From assembly GCA_024638815.1 (NCBI GenBank), contig JAHEJM010000021.1, positions 1-45,243 on the forward strand: DNA of 45,243 bases, given 5' to 3'. Shown one piece after another: positions 16,501 through 23,012 of this stretch. A program made the translations under genes and the position numbers. Numbering within the stretch: position 1 is the stretch's first letter; every line of letters begins with the position of its first letter. Under the pieces are notes generated by a model. It had not been told where the DNA came from, did not search any database, and saw only the letters and a program-made list of their open reading frames with translations. The DNA is from Acidimicrobiales bacterium. GTDB taxonomy: Bacteria; Actinomycetota; Acidimicrobiia; Acidimicrobiales; SZUA-35.

Positions 16501-16894
16501 TGAAGCTGGTGAACAGCAACATGGCCGCCGCCACCAGATTGCGGGCCGACCGCTGCACGGCCGGCACCACCAGCCTGGATCGGGCCGCGGCCCGACCCAC
16601 AATGGCTGCCACCAGCTCGACCATCAGGGCCCACGCCACCTGGAGCCAGGCCAACCAGACCACAGCGGAAAGACCGAGACGGAGGGCGGCCGCCGCCCTG
16701 GCGTCGTCCGAACCGAGGGGATCGGTGAGATCGGCGATCAGATCTCCGATCGGCATGCCGATGACCGAGACCAGCAGCCACGGCAACCCGACGAGTACGG
16801 CGATGATGGTTGCTGTGGCCAGCACCCCCGTGCCCACGTCGATGGCGACGTCGGATCGCCGTGCGATCCGTCGAGTCGAGGCGGGGCCGCTCAT
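13529..16894 (-). CDS. Membrane protein with two LysM modules and a winged-helix/BTAD module
   Basis: A 1121-residue protein. Order: membrane helices at about 20-42, 72-98 and 117-138; LysM 1 at about 218-275 (RYTVRPGDTLWSIAEATTG); LysM 2 at about 296-358 (MVESGDHFWALAEETL); a Pro/Ser/Thr-rich linker; a fourth membrane helix at about 471-492 followed by RIIRRRQ; a long cytosolic-type region; then a winged-helix segment from about 865 (RLLGPLRVETGDG ... LWPATTARR) and a BTAD helical domain to the end. LysM binds peptidoglycan; BTAD is the activator domain of SARP-type regulators. It is the last gene of the Tad-like array, overlapping the TadE-like gene by ATGA. Related LysM-BTAD proteins occur in actinobacterial Tad loci; the role is unknown. 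Confidence 0.9.
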   Translation of the reverse strand: MSGPASTRRIARRSDVAIDVGTGVLATATIIAVLVGLPWLLVSVIGMPIGDLIADLTDPLGSDDARAAAALRLGLSAVVWLAWLQVAWALMVELVAAIVGRAAARSRLVVPAVQRSARNLVAAAMLLFTSFTAPASAATLAGLHPTSVHTADATTVGPGSFTELRPRSGDHVGPDLAAGLVDVEVFVDSEVTSGWVAAGTATADRAPGVHRASGPTSRYTVRPGDTLWSIAEATTGDGFAWRTIRDRNLGRMMSDGSPVTAATETVPPGTVLLVSGSGTADLVDDGPTSSAPVEGHVMVESGDHFWALAEETLAAGWGRSPTDAEVTPYWSDMIELNRERLLPPGDPDLIHPGQQFLTPPLPDDPRVTPTSADATDPKPEAVPPSATRPETGTTAGSSSGTLPYPTTTEPSSPTDGPLVTASPVAEPDAPTPSSAVGVPQTYSAPEEAGGSGDGGDDVSNNGDQHRPDDETVPLAVVAITGLGLLTAAVARIIRRRQSQRMGSRPAGRSPDFSPPAMADQLLATTSDENALNDLDWALRHVGAELEQADLVVPELVGALVDASSVRLLLDSRHDAAPAPFRSERDGMVWTADRPVAHGDGARAQGPFPALVTMGHTDDAQLLVDLEYVGVMNLEGGLADVIDTMGTMAFELATSPLADTIELVCVGFGEELGELERVTVVPTIDAVIERVEAHARTTADLAAHSELNGPQGRVSSVGDWTPLVVFDPLSDLSPASERLLAAVGRTAVGGVSAVVTSSGPDALTVELNEKELSIPAHDVRLSRRVLTRAQRAELAAALADATDPRSVEQLDLTALVLDAERRAPESGEPAVSAESPRPRGEDGVRSEPDRSSAHDDAATIIDHPSVVVRLLGPLRVETGDGVAVVFDRSATPEFLAYLTHHRRGVGVDEAMNTLWPATTARRTWIANVHADARRTLAELVGDEVAPRAGADDRYQLSDLVASDLELFRRGVEAAVDLPVERAVEVLVGALELVEGIPYTNVTNRWPTSEGYWQQATMLVDEAARCAATLALDQLDDPRLAGWAAARGLLASPHSVALHRLRLQAAMADGGDEFGPDAVFQHYQATVLADEHRPEGGARLDPAIVELYESYRRSRMGVGAERA

Positions 16895-17340
16895 GGTGAA
16901 CTCCTGAACTCGTCGATGATCTCCCGGCCCTGGGCCCGGAACTCCATGGAGCCCGGCAACCCGACCCGGGTGATGTCGCCGAGATCGGCGACGCAGGTGA
17001 CGGTCACGGTCACGATGGCGCCATGCTCCATCAGGCCTGACGGGACGTCGACGGCCATGTCGACCTCGGGTCCGCCGGCTCGGCAGGTGGTGCCCGACTG
17101 TTCCAGATTGGCCCGGGCGATCGATCCGGCGGCGGACCGGGCCGGCCCGATCGAGCGGTGCAGGGTGGCGGCCCGGGCCGCTTCCTGGGCCGCCGATGCC
17201 ACCTCGCCCTCGGCCTGTACGAGCCGCCCCCCTGCCATGACCAGGGCCACGAACGCGAACAGCACCACGGGAACACAGATGGCCAGCTCGGTGGACACCA
17301 TGCCTGGATCGAGCCGAACTCGACGGCGGAACCCGCTCAT
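16891..17340 (-). CDS. TadE/G-like pseudopilin
   Basis: A 149-residue protein. After a short basic leader (MSGFRRRVRLDPG) comes MVSTELAICVPVVLFAFVALVMAGG, a type IV pilin-like hydrophobic helix with Glu early in it, as in TadE-family minor pilins. The remainder is an extracellular beta-rich domain with two Cys (TTCRAGG, TVTCVAD) that could form a disulfide. ATG at 17340 overlaps the upstream stop by ATGA, and its own stop overlaps the next start by ATGA. The frame is open to 17400, but that extension is a shadow of the preceding gene. Confidence 0.82.
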   Translation of the reverse strand: MSGFRRRVRLDPGMVSTELAICVPVVLFAFVALVMAGGRLVQAEGEVASAAQEAARAATLHRSIGPARSAAGSIARANLEQSGTTCRAGGPEVDMAVDVPSGLMEHGAIVTVTVTCVADLGDITRVGLPGSMEFRAQGREIIDEFRSSP

Positions 17341-17693
17341 CGTTCGTCCTCGGCCACGAACCGCTCGACCCGGCCCCGGGCCGTGGCCTCGACCCGCCAT
17401 GAGCCGGGCAGAACCCGGAATCGGCTGCGACCGGTGACCGTGACGGTGATCAGATCCCCACCCCGGTCGACGGCGACGGTGCTGTCGACCAGCTGCCCGG
17501 TGGCGGCCAGCACCGAGCCGGCCGCCTCCCTGGCCTCGGTCACGGTGGCATTCTCGACCTGGCCCACATCCAGCCCGGTCTCGGCCGCCAGGTCGGCGGT
17601 CTGTTTGGCGTGCCAGTGGAGCGCCACCTGGAACGGGAACAAGGTCAGCATGATGATGATGGGGAACAGGATGGCCAACTCGGTGGTGGCCAT
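17337..17693 (-). CDS. TadE-like pseudopilin
   Basis: A 118-residue protein starting MATTELAILFPIIIMLTLFPFQVALHWHAKQTAD: the pilin-like helix with Glu at position 5 begins almost at the N-terminus, followed by the Ala-rich amphipathic stretch and a beta-rich C-terminal domain typical of TadE/TadF minor pilins. The ATG at 17693 is chosen over an upstream GTG (17726) because GGAGGTGA stands 7 bases before it, the best ribosome binding site in the locus. It overlaps the next gene by ATGA. In Tad systems such proteins start or prime Flp pilus assembly. Confidence 0.85.
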   Translation of the reverse strand: MATTELAILFPIIIMLTLFPFQVALHWHAKQTADLAAETGLDVGQVENATVTEAREAAGSVLAATGQLVDSTVAVDRGGDLITVTVTGRSRFRVLPGSWRVEATARGRVERFVAEDER

Positions 17694-17715
17694 CCCGACG
17701 TCACCTCCGGAATCA

Positions 17716-17988
17716 TCAGCCCCCACTGTCGATGTTCACGTCGATCTGCTCGGCGGCATCACCCATGGCGCCGTTCAACAAGGCGTAGGCGGCCACGGCG
17801 ATGAGACACAGCACCGCAGTCAGGATCATCATTTCCGTGGTCAGGGCACCCCGCTCGTCATGAGTCCTGTCGTAGACACGGTGTCGGAGCCCCAGAAGGT
17901 GGTGGACGGGGGCATACCTGACCGAACCGGGCGGCGGGATCGCCTGCTGTCCCTCGTTCGACGGGATGGGGTCTGATGAGTGGTTCAT
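17716..17988 (-). CDS. Flp-like prepilin
   Basis: A 90-residue protein. Residues 1-47 are a hydrophilic leader; then ERG is followed by ALTTEMMILTAVLCLIAVAAYALL, a class III/type IV prepilin-like junction (cleavage after Gly47, Glu at +5), and a short tail AMGDAAEQIDVNIDSGG. This is the size and form of a Flp major pilin, though the leader is longer than usual. GGAAGG lies just before the ATG. It follows TadC after 180 bases and precedes the two TadE-like genes. No prepilin peptidase gene is in the window. Alternatively it is a small membrane protein of unknown use in the same locus. Confidence 0.7.
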   Translation of the reverse strand: MNHSSDPIPSNEGQQAIPPPGSVRYAPVHHLLGLRHRVYDRTHDERGALTTEMMILTAVLCLIAVAAYALLNGAMGDAAEQIDVNIDSGG

Positions 17989-18060
17989 GGGTGCCTTCCA
18001 CGGTTCTCGTGCTGCCGGGCCCTGGTCTCCATGGTCCGGGCAGCGGCGGGTGTGCTCGAT

Positions 18061-18100
18061 GGTTGAGGTGAGAGGATTCGGTGCGAGGGTTCGGTGAGAG
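18061..18100. repeat. Three imperfect 13-14-bp direct repeats upstream of the prepilin gene
   Basis: Units GGTTGAGGTGAGAG, GATTCGGTGCGAG and GGTTCGGTGAGAG follow one another in the 180-bp gap between the tadC-like and prepilin genes. They are a candidate regulator-binding array. GCTGCC...GGCAGC, closer to the prepilin start, can form a stem. Confidence 0.35.
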
Positions 18101-18138
18101 GGCTTCCACCATCTTCAACACCGGCCGGATCGTGGCGT

Positions 18139-18152
18139 GACGGTGCACCGTC
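18139..18152. terminator. Palindrome after the tadC-like gene
   Basis: GACGGTGCACCGTC is a perfect 14-bp palindrome 16 bases after the tadC-like stop. As RNA it gives a 5-bp stem with a TGCA loop, without a T-run. It may be a weak terminator or a protein-binding site. Confidence 0.3.
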
Positions 18153-18168
18153 GAAACAATCGGGCGTG

Positions 18169-19203
18169 TCATGGTTCGATCTCGGTGTTGATCCCGGGGT
18201 CGACCACATCGCTACCCGAGGTGATGGCGTTGATGGCCCCGTATCCCACGAAGGCGGTCAACCCGACGGTCATGATGGCCACCGGCACGATCATGCGCTC
18301 GGTGCGGGCCTCGGCCAGGGTTTCCAGATCGGTGGACAGGGTATGGCGCATGGCGTCGGCCTTGGCCACCAGAGAGTCCTTGACCCGTGCTCCGTGTCCC
18401 CCGGCCAGAGCCAGCGACGCGGCCAGATCTCGCAGTTCGTCGACCCCGAGCTCCGTGCCGAGTTCGTCGAACAGCTCGGAGGCTGATCGGTTGGTGCCGG
18501 CGGCCCGGTCGAGGGCTCGGCGGATCTCGGCAAAGGCCCAACCACCTCCGGCGTCGGCCGCCGACTGCAGCGCGGTCTGGGTGCCGGCTCCACCGGCCAG
18601 CAACACGGACACCAGCTCGAGATAGGCCCCCAGAGCATGGCGGAACGAGCGGCGTCGCTCCTCCACCTGCTCGGCCAGTGGGATGTCGGGGTAGACGAAG
18701 CCACCGACGGCCAGGACAACCGACGCCACCGCCGTGGCAAGCGCCGGCGGCGAGGACCCCGAGGTGGCCAGGATCAGCCAGGCGGCCGGAGGCAGACACA
18801 GGCCCACGACCATGGTCGCCAACTTCTCAAAGGCATGCTGTTCGATGGGTTTGTCGAGAACCCGAAGCCGCGACTGCAGCAGGGCCAGGTCGCCCAGACC
18901 AAACGATTCCATCAATCCCACGGCCCAACGACCGGCCCGGGCACCGATCTCGACCCCGTCCGGTTGCAGGTCAGAGCCGGCGCCGTCGACCGAGGCACGG
19001 TCGGGTGAGAGTGCACCGAGCGGTGAGGCGCCGGGGGACCAGCCATGGCGTGACGAGCCGGCGGCGCCGAGACCCTGTCCGGTGGTGGACAGGGTTCGGG
19101 ACAAGTGGTGCAGCGAGGTCGGACGCCGACCGAAGGCCCGGATGACAAGCAGCAAACCCAGGCCACAGCCCGCCCCCAGCAGCGCCGCCCCATATCCGGT
19201 CAT
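18169..19203 (-). CDS. tadC: TadC-like inner-membrane platform protein (T2SSF domain)
   Basis: About 344 residues. A first membrane helix (GYGAALLGAGCGLGLLLVI) is followed by a loose Ser/Gly-rich loop, a pair of helices (about residues 140-180, LATMVVGLCLPPAAWLILA and LATAVASVVLAVGGFVYPDIPL), the T2SSF helical bundle (ALGAYLELVSVLLAGGAGTQTALQSAADAGGGW) and a last helix (MIVPVAIMTVGLTAFVGYGAI). This is the layout of TadC/GspF-type proteins that work with TadB and the TadA ATPase. The ATG at 19203 overlaps the tadB-like stop by ATGA; an ATG two codons upstream is an alternative. The reading frame is open far upstream but that is a shadow of tadB. Confidence 0.85.
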   Translation of the reverse strand: MTGYGAALLGAGCGLGLLLVIRAFGRRPTSLHHLSRTLSTTGQGLGAAGSSRHGWSPGASPLGALSPDRASVDGAGSDLQPDGVEIGARAGRWAVGLMESFGLGDLALLQSRLRVLDKPIEQHAFEKLATMVVGLCLPPAAWLILATSGSSPPALATAVASVVLAVGGFVYPDIPLAEQVEERRRSFRHALGAYLELVSVLLAGGAGTQTALQSAADAGGGWAFAEIRRALDRAAGTNRSASELFDELGTELGVDELRDLAASLALAGGHGARVKDSLVAKADAMRHTLSTDLETLAEARTERMIVPVAIMTVGLTAFVGYGAINAITSGSDVVDPGINTEIEP

Positions 19204-20072
19204 GACCATTCCATGGTCGGCACGGCGGCCGGATCGTGACGGCGGGACTGGAATCGGTCGGGCATGTGAAAACCGGCGAATCGGCGCAACGTCCACCCCC
19301 CGATCACGAAGATGGCGGCCACCACGCACAACCACAGCTGGCCGGCCACGGTGTTGTAGGCCCCGAGCAGATCCCGGGCGAAGACCCAGAGGAAGGCGAT
19401 GGTCAGGGCGGTGGTGATCACCACGATTCGAGCCGACGTGCGGATGCGGGCCCGACCCACCTCCACCCGTTCCCGCATTCGGCTGTCGGCCCGGGTGGCC
19501 GAGGCCAGCCGACCGAGCAACGGCCCCAGCTCCCGGGCCTCGCCTCGAGCGGCGCTGATGAGGGCGGCGACCACCAGATCCCCCGATGGATGGTCGAGGT
19601 CGCGGCCCAGCGTGCCCAGGGCGTCGATCAGGGAGCCGCGTTCCAAGTTGATCGAAAACCGCTGCAGCTCGGGGGCGATGGCGGGCGGGGCCACGGTCAC
19701 GCCGGCCTGAAGCGCCTGTTCCAGCCCGGCGGCGCCGGCCATATTGTCCCGGACGAGCTCGCTCCAGGCGGCGATGGCGTTGGTTCGGGTGATATACCGA
19801 CGCTGTTCCTGCCGGGCCCCGAAGCTGCGGGGGATGGCCAGTGTGGCCACGGCGGCACCGAAGGCGGCCACCGGCCACCCGGTCAAGGTGAGGACACCGA
19901 TCCCGACCAGCAGCGCCACCAGCGACACGGCCAGAACCGTTTCCTGCGACACCCTCCGGCCGAAAACCCGGCTGCGAGTCGGCAACACCGGCCGACCCCG
20001 GACGCCGTTGACGATCAGCAGCAGACCGAGCCCGGCAACCGCTCCCAGGGTGGCGGCCATCAGTGGGTTCAT
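19200..20072 (-). CDS. tadB: TadB-like inner-membrane platform protein (T2SSF domain)
   Basis: About 290 residues starting MNPLMAATLGAVAGLGLLLIVNG, a membrane helix. Two more helices follow near residues 60-95, then the T2SSF bundle: TNAIAAWSELVRDNMAGAAGLEQALQAG and SGDLVVAALISAARGEARELGPLLGRLA, and two C-terminal helices (VVITTALTIAFLWVFA, LWLCVVAAIFVIGGW). The order and length match TadB. The ATG at 20072 overlaps the tadA-like stop by ATGA, and its own stop overlaps tadC in the same way, so the platform pair and the ATPase are tightly coupled in translation. Confidence 0.88.
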   Translation of the reverse strand: MNPLMAATLGAVAGLGLLLIVNGVRGRPVLPTRSRVFGRRVSQETVLAVSLVALLVGIGVLTLTGWPVAAFGAAVATLAIPRSFGARQEQRRYITRTNAIAAWSELVRDNMAGAAGLEQALQAGVTVAPPAIAPELQRFSINLERGSLIDALGTLGRDLDHPSGDLVVAALISAARGEARELGPLLGRLASATRADSRMRERVEVGRARIRTSARIVVITTALTIAFLWVFARDLLGAYNTVAGQLWLCVVAAIFVIGGWTLRRFAGFHMPDRFQSRRHDPAAVPTMEWS

Positions 20073-21373
20073 CGGTCCGCCTCCCATCGGCCGGCGGCGG
20101 GATCGAGCCAGCGCCGGTCGAAGCCGACGGCCTCCAACCGGCCCAATGTGCCGTCTTCGAATCGCCAAGACGGCCGGGCCTGCTGGTGGTGATCGGGGGC
20201 GAACACCTCGTTGGACGACACCAGGTCGCCGTCGGATCCGGTGATCTCCCTGACGCTGGTGATGACCCTGCGACCGTCGCTACGGCGGCGAGCGATGTGG
20301 ACGATGACGTCAACGGCGTTGGCCACCATCAGATTGGCGGTGCGGGCGTCGAACCGCTCCGGGGTCATGGCCATGTAGGTCTGGAGTCGGGGGAAGACGC
20401 CGGCCGTGGAGTCGGCATGGATGGTCGACATCGAGCCGTCGTTGCCCTGGCTCATGGCCAACAGCATGGGGACAACTTCAGCCCCTCTGATTTCGCCCAC
20501 GATGACCCGGTCGGGGCCCATGCGCAGACCGGCGCGAACCAGATCGTGCATGGAAACCGCCCCCGTTCCCTCCACGTTGGCCTCCCGGGCCTCCATCTCC
20601 ACATGGTTGGGATGCAGCGACCCGAATCGGCTCACCCCGATCTCCAGCGAGTCCTCGATGGTGACCAGCCGCTCGTGGGTCGGAATCTCGTTGATCAGGC
20701 ACCGGAGCAGTGTGGTCTTGCCCGCCCCCGTGCCACCGGCGACCAGGATGTTGAACTGGGCCGTGACCATGGCCCGCAACAACTGGTGCAGGGCCTCACT
20801 GATGGTGCCCAGGTCCACCAGCTCCTTGAGTCGACTGATGGCGAAATCATGGCGGCGGATGGAAATGGACGGCCGCTGGGACACCCAGGCCACGGCATTC
20901 AGCCGGTCGCCCGACGGCAGCTGCAGATCGAGAACCGGGGACGCCGGATCCCAGTGGTGTTCATGCCGTGATCGCCGGGCCTGGGCCCGGATCATCTCGA
21001 TCAGCTCGGCATCGCTCTCGGCCACCGGGGCCTCCACCCTGGAGCGCCCGTCCCGCCAGGTGAGATGGACATTGTCATGGCCGTTGACATAGATGTCGGT
21101 CACCGCCGGGTTGTCGATGTGGATCTGGAGTCGGCCCAGCCCGAACATGCGATTGATCACCGCCGCGCCCAGGTGTTGGATCTCGTCTGCATTCAGTGGA
21201 GGTCGACCCTGACCGAGCCGCCGTTCGCTCTCGTCGGAGATGGCCTGGTGCACGAGGTTCCGGGCGAACATGCGGCGGTCGTCGTCTGACCACGCCTCGG
21301 CCGACCGCTCGGTGAGCTGCTCACCGACGGTTCGGGCCAGGCGGCGGACCAGTTCGCCGTCGACGGAGGTCAC
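20069..21373 (-). CDS. tadA: TadA/CpaF-type secretion ATPase
   Basis: A 434-residue type II/IV secretion ATPase. Key parts: the N-terminal helical region; PSGDRLNAVAW and PSISIRRH before the core; Walker A GGTGAGKTT at about 213-221; Asp box VTIEDSLEI at about 237; HPNHVEMEAREANVEG; Walker B DRVIVGEIRGAEV at about 288; and His box MSTIHADS. These are the CpaF/TadA hallmarks. As a hexamer in the cytosol it powers Flp pilus assembly through TadB/TadC. It overlaps the TadZ-like gene before it and tadB after it by 4 bases each. Confidence 0.95.
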   Translation of the reverse strand: MTSVDGELVRRLARTVGEQLTERSAEAWSDDDRRMFARNLVHQAISDESERRLGQGRPPLNADEIQHLGAAVINRMFGLGRLQIHIDNPAVTDIYVNGHDNVHLTWRDGRSRVEAPVAESDAELIEMIRAQARRSRHEHHWDPASPVLDLQLPSGDRLNAVAWVSQRPSISIRRHDFAISRLKELVDLGTISEALHQLLRAMVTAQFNILVAGGTGAGKTTLLRCLINEIPTHERLVTIEDSLEIGVSRFGSLHPNHVEMEAREANVEGTGAVSMHDLVRAGLRMGPDRVIVGEIRGAEVVPMLLAMSQGNDGSMSTIHADSTAGVFPRLQTYMAMTPERFDARTANLMVANAVDVIVHIARRRSDGRRVITSVREITGSDGDLVSSNEVFAPDHHQQARPSWRFEDGTLGRLEAVGFDRRWLDPAAGRWEADR

Positions 21374-22185
21374 GGTGACGCCGATTCCCCGGACGGGACC
21401 GGCGGTTCGACCGCCGCCGCCTGATCCTGGTGTTCTCCGTCGGGGGCCGGTGTGGGTGGGGCCGGGGGATGCTTGGCCGCCAGCCAGCCCGAGAGGGAAC
21501 CGGCGAACCGGGCCACCTCCCGCAGCAACGGGCTGCGCCTCAGCTTGTGAGGATTGACCCCGTCGCTGATGCGGGTGGCGGTGCGCTCGTCGAAGGGAAT
21601 CACGGCCACCACCGGGAAGTGGAACGCCTCGGCCACGTCCTCCGGGCTGTAGGGCCGATCACCGATCAGCACCCAACCGACCTGCACCGACTTGGCCAGG
21701 GTGGCCATGCGGTAGGCCGCCGGCTGCAGCTGGTCGGCCACCGGCCGGGCCACGACCAGCACGGCATCGGCCCCAGCCAGGAACCGGTGGGCGGGCGTCG
21801 TGGGGCTGATACGGCCGACGTCGGCCAGCACATCGATGGGACTGGCCGACAACCAGTCCCCCAGATCGGCGCCCACCGACCGAAGCGCCACCGACGCCTG
21901 CTCCGGTGATGACGGTGCCACCACCACCGGGAGCCCACCGGGAAGCGACTGGGCGTGGTCCCAGATGCCGTCGCGGCTCAGGGTGTTCCCGGTGGCGGCG
22001 GCCAGCGAGAGCAGACCGGGTCGGGTCGGCATCTGGTAGCGAAGGGCCAGAGCCCCGCCATCGGGGTCGGCCTCGACCAGCAGCTTTTGTCGGCCCTCGA
22101 TCGTTGGCCACGCCGCAGCCGTCAACAGCGAGGTCAGGGTCACCCCCGGAGAGCCCTTGACCGAACCGAGGCAGAGCAGGGTCAC
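21370..22185 (-). CDS. TadZ/CpaE-like P-loop protein with degenerate Walker A
   Basis: A 271-residue SIMIBI (MinD/ParA-like) protein. The N-terminus reads LLCLGSVKGSPGVTLTS where ParA/MinD proteins have KGGVGKTT: the first Lys is kept but the Lys just before the Thr is replaced by Val, so ATP hydrolysis is doubtful. Later strands match the fold: LLVEADPDGGALALRY (A' strand with Asp) and DAVLVVARPVADQLQP. The C-terminal ~40 residues are Pro/Ala-rich and disordered. TadZ/CpaE proteins place the Tad machine at a cell pole, and several are naturally degenerate. Starts GTG, overlapping the SAF gene stop as GTGA. Confidence 0.8.
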   Translation of the reverse strand: MTLLCLGSVKGSPGVTLTSLLTAAAWPTIEGRQKLLVEADPDGGALALRYQMPTRPGLLSLAAATGNTLSRDGIWDHAQSLPGGLPVVVAPSSPEQASVALRSVGADLGDWLSASPIDVLADVGRISPTTPAHRFLAGADAVLVVARPVADQLQPAAYRMATLAKSVQVGWVLIGDRPYSPEDVAEAFHFPVVAVIPFDERTATRISDGVNPHKLRRSPLLREVARFAGSLSGWLAAKHPPAPPTPAPDGEHQDQAAAVEPPVPSGESASP

Positions 22186-22877
22186 CGTCCGGCCTCGGGA
22201 ACCTCGATCAGGTGGACCCGCTCGTGGGCGGCGGCCCGGGCCAGCTTGACCGCATCATCCTGAGTGACCAGCAGCGAGACGTACACGGTGCGGTCGTTGC
22301 CGGTGGCCGTCCCGGTCACCTCCGACACTTCGGCCCCGGACACCAGGACCGCTCCGTCGGTCGACAACAGCGACGCGTCGTCGTCGTCGGCCGGGGTCAG
22401 CACCAGGTCGACCCGACTGCCGGGACGGAGCGAGGTCGATGGCAACGAGCCCCGCTCGACGGCCAGCCCGACCAGGGCCTGGCCGTCACCGATGGCGGCC
22501 ACGTCGGCCGCCATCGCCGTGGTCAACAGCGTGCCGGTGGCCAGATCGACCTGGGCGATGCGACCGACCATGGTCCCGGCGCTACCGGAGGGGATCAGGT
22601 TGATCTGGTCGTCGGTGGCGATCTCCACCGCCTGCAGGTCGGCGGCGGTGATGATGTCGCCCCGAGCGATGTCGTTGCGTACGGCCAGCACAGCCCGGGA
22701 CGGATCGGACAGGGTCTGCCACGCCACCGCGGCCAGCGCGCACCCGGCCACCAGCAGCACCCCGAGCGCAACTTCGGGTATCCGGGTCCGTCGCCCGGTC
22801 ACCGATGCCCGGGCCAGGTCGAACACCTGACCATCGGATCCCCGCAGGGATCCAGGACGATTCTGGGTCGCCGTCAT
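22182..22877 (-). CDS. SAF-domain protein (CpaB/RcpC-like)
   Basis: A 231-residue protein with a cytosolic N-terminal tail, one membrane helix (ALGVLLVAGCALAAVAWQTL, about 37-56) and a SAF domain (VLAVRNDIARGDIITAADLQAVEIAT ... GRIAQVDLATGTLLT), followed by a second beta domain (GSRVDLVLTPADDDD). CpaB/RcpC proteins of Tad systems have this form and sit outside the membrane. The ATG follows AAAGGCGGCGCGG. It starts the SAF-TadZ-TadA-TadB-TadC run and is separated from the FHA-FtsK gene by 127 bases, which hold a stem and a possible -10 box. Confidence 0.85.
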   Translation of the reverse strand: MTATQNRPGSLRGSDGQVFDLARASVTGRRTRIPEVALGVLLVAGCALAAVAWQTLSDPSRAVLAVRNDIARGDIITAADLQAVEIATDDQINLIPSGSAGTMVGRIAQVDLATGTLLTTAMAADVAAIGDGQALVGLAVERGSLPSTSLRPGSRVDLVLTPADDDDASLLSTDGAVLVSGAEVSEVTGTATGNDRTVYVSLLVTQDDAVKLARAAAHERVHLIEVPEAGR

Positions 22878-22978
22878 CCGCCGCGCCGCCTTTCCCTCTA
22901 CCCGTTTCCGCCTTCTCCACGGCCCGCAGCCGCCCCCGAGCCCCGACAGAAGTGCCGGGTGCGACCCACCGAGGGGCC

Positions 22979-22984
22979 AAGCCT
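22979..22984 (-). promoter_or_regulatory. Possible -10 box of the SAF-tadZABC run
   Basis: TAGGCT on the minus strand, about 100 bases before the SAF gene start and right after the stem at the end of the FHA-FtsK gene. No -35 box is clear. Confidence 0.25.
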
Positions 22985-22985
22985 A

Positions 22986-23012
22986 GTCGGTGACGGCGGC
23001 GACATCACCGAC
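22986..23012 (-). terminator. Stem at the 3' end of the FHA-FtsK gene
   Basis: GTCGGTGA and TCACCGAC form a perfect 8-bp stem with an 11-base loop. One arm contains the stop codon of the FHA-FtsK gene. There is no T-run. It may separate sigma-FHA-FtsK from the pilus genes in transcription. Confidence 0.35.

Noticed and set aside
18169-20313. Single 714-residue minus-strand reading frame
   Set aside because: Its first half is an Arg/Gly/Pro-rich shadow of tadB; the real tadC-like gene starts at the ATGA overlap at 19203.
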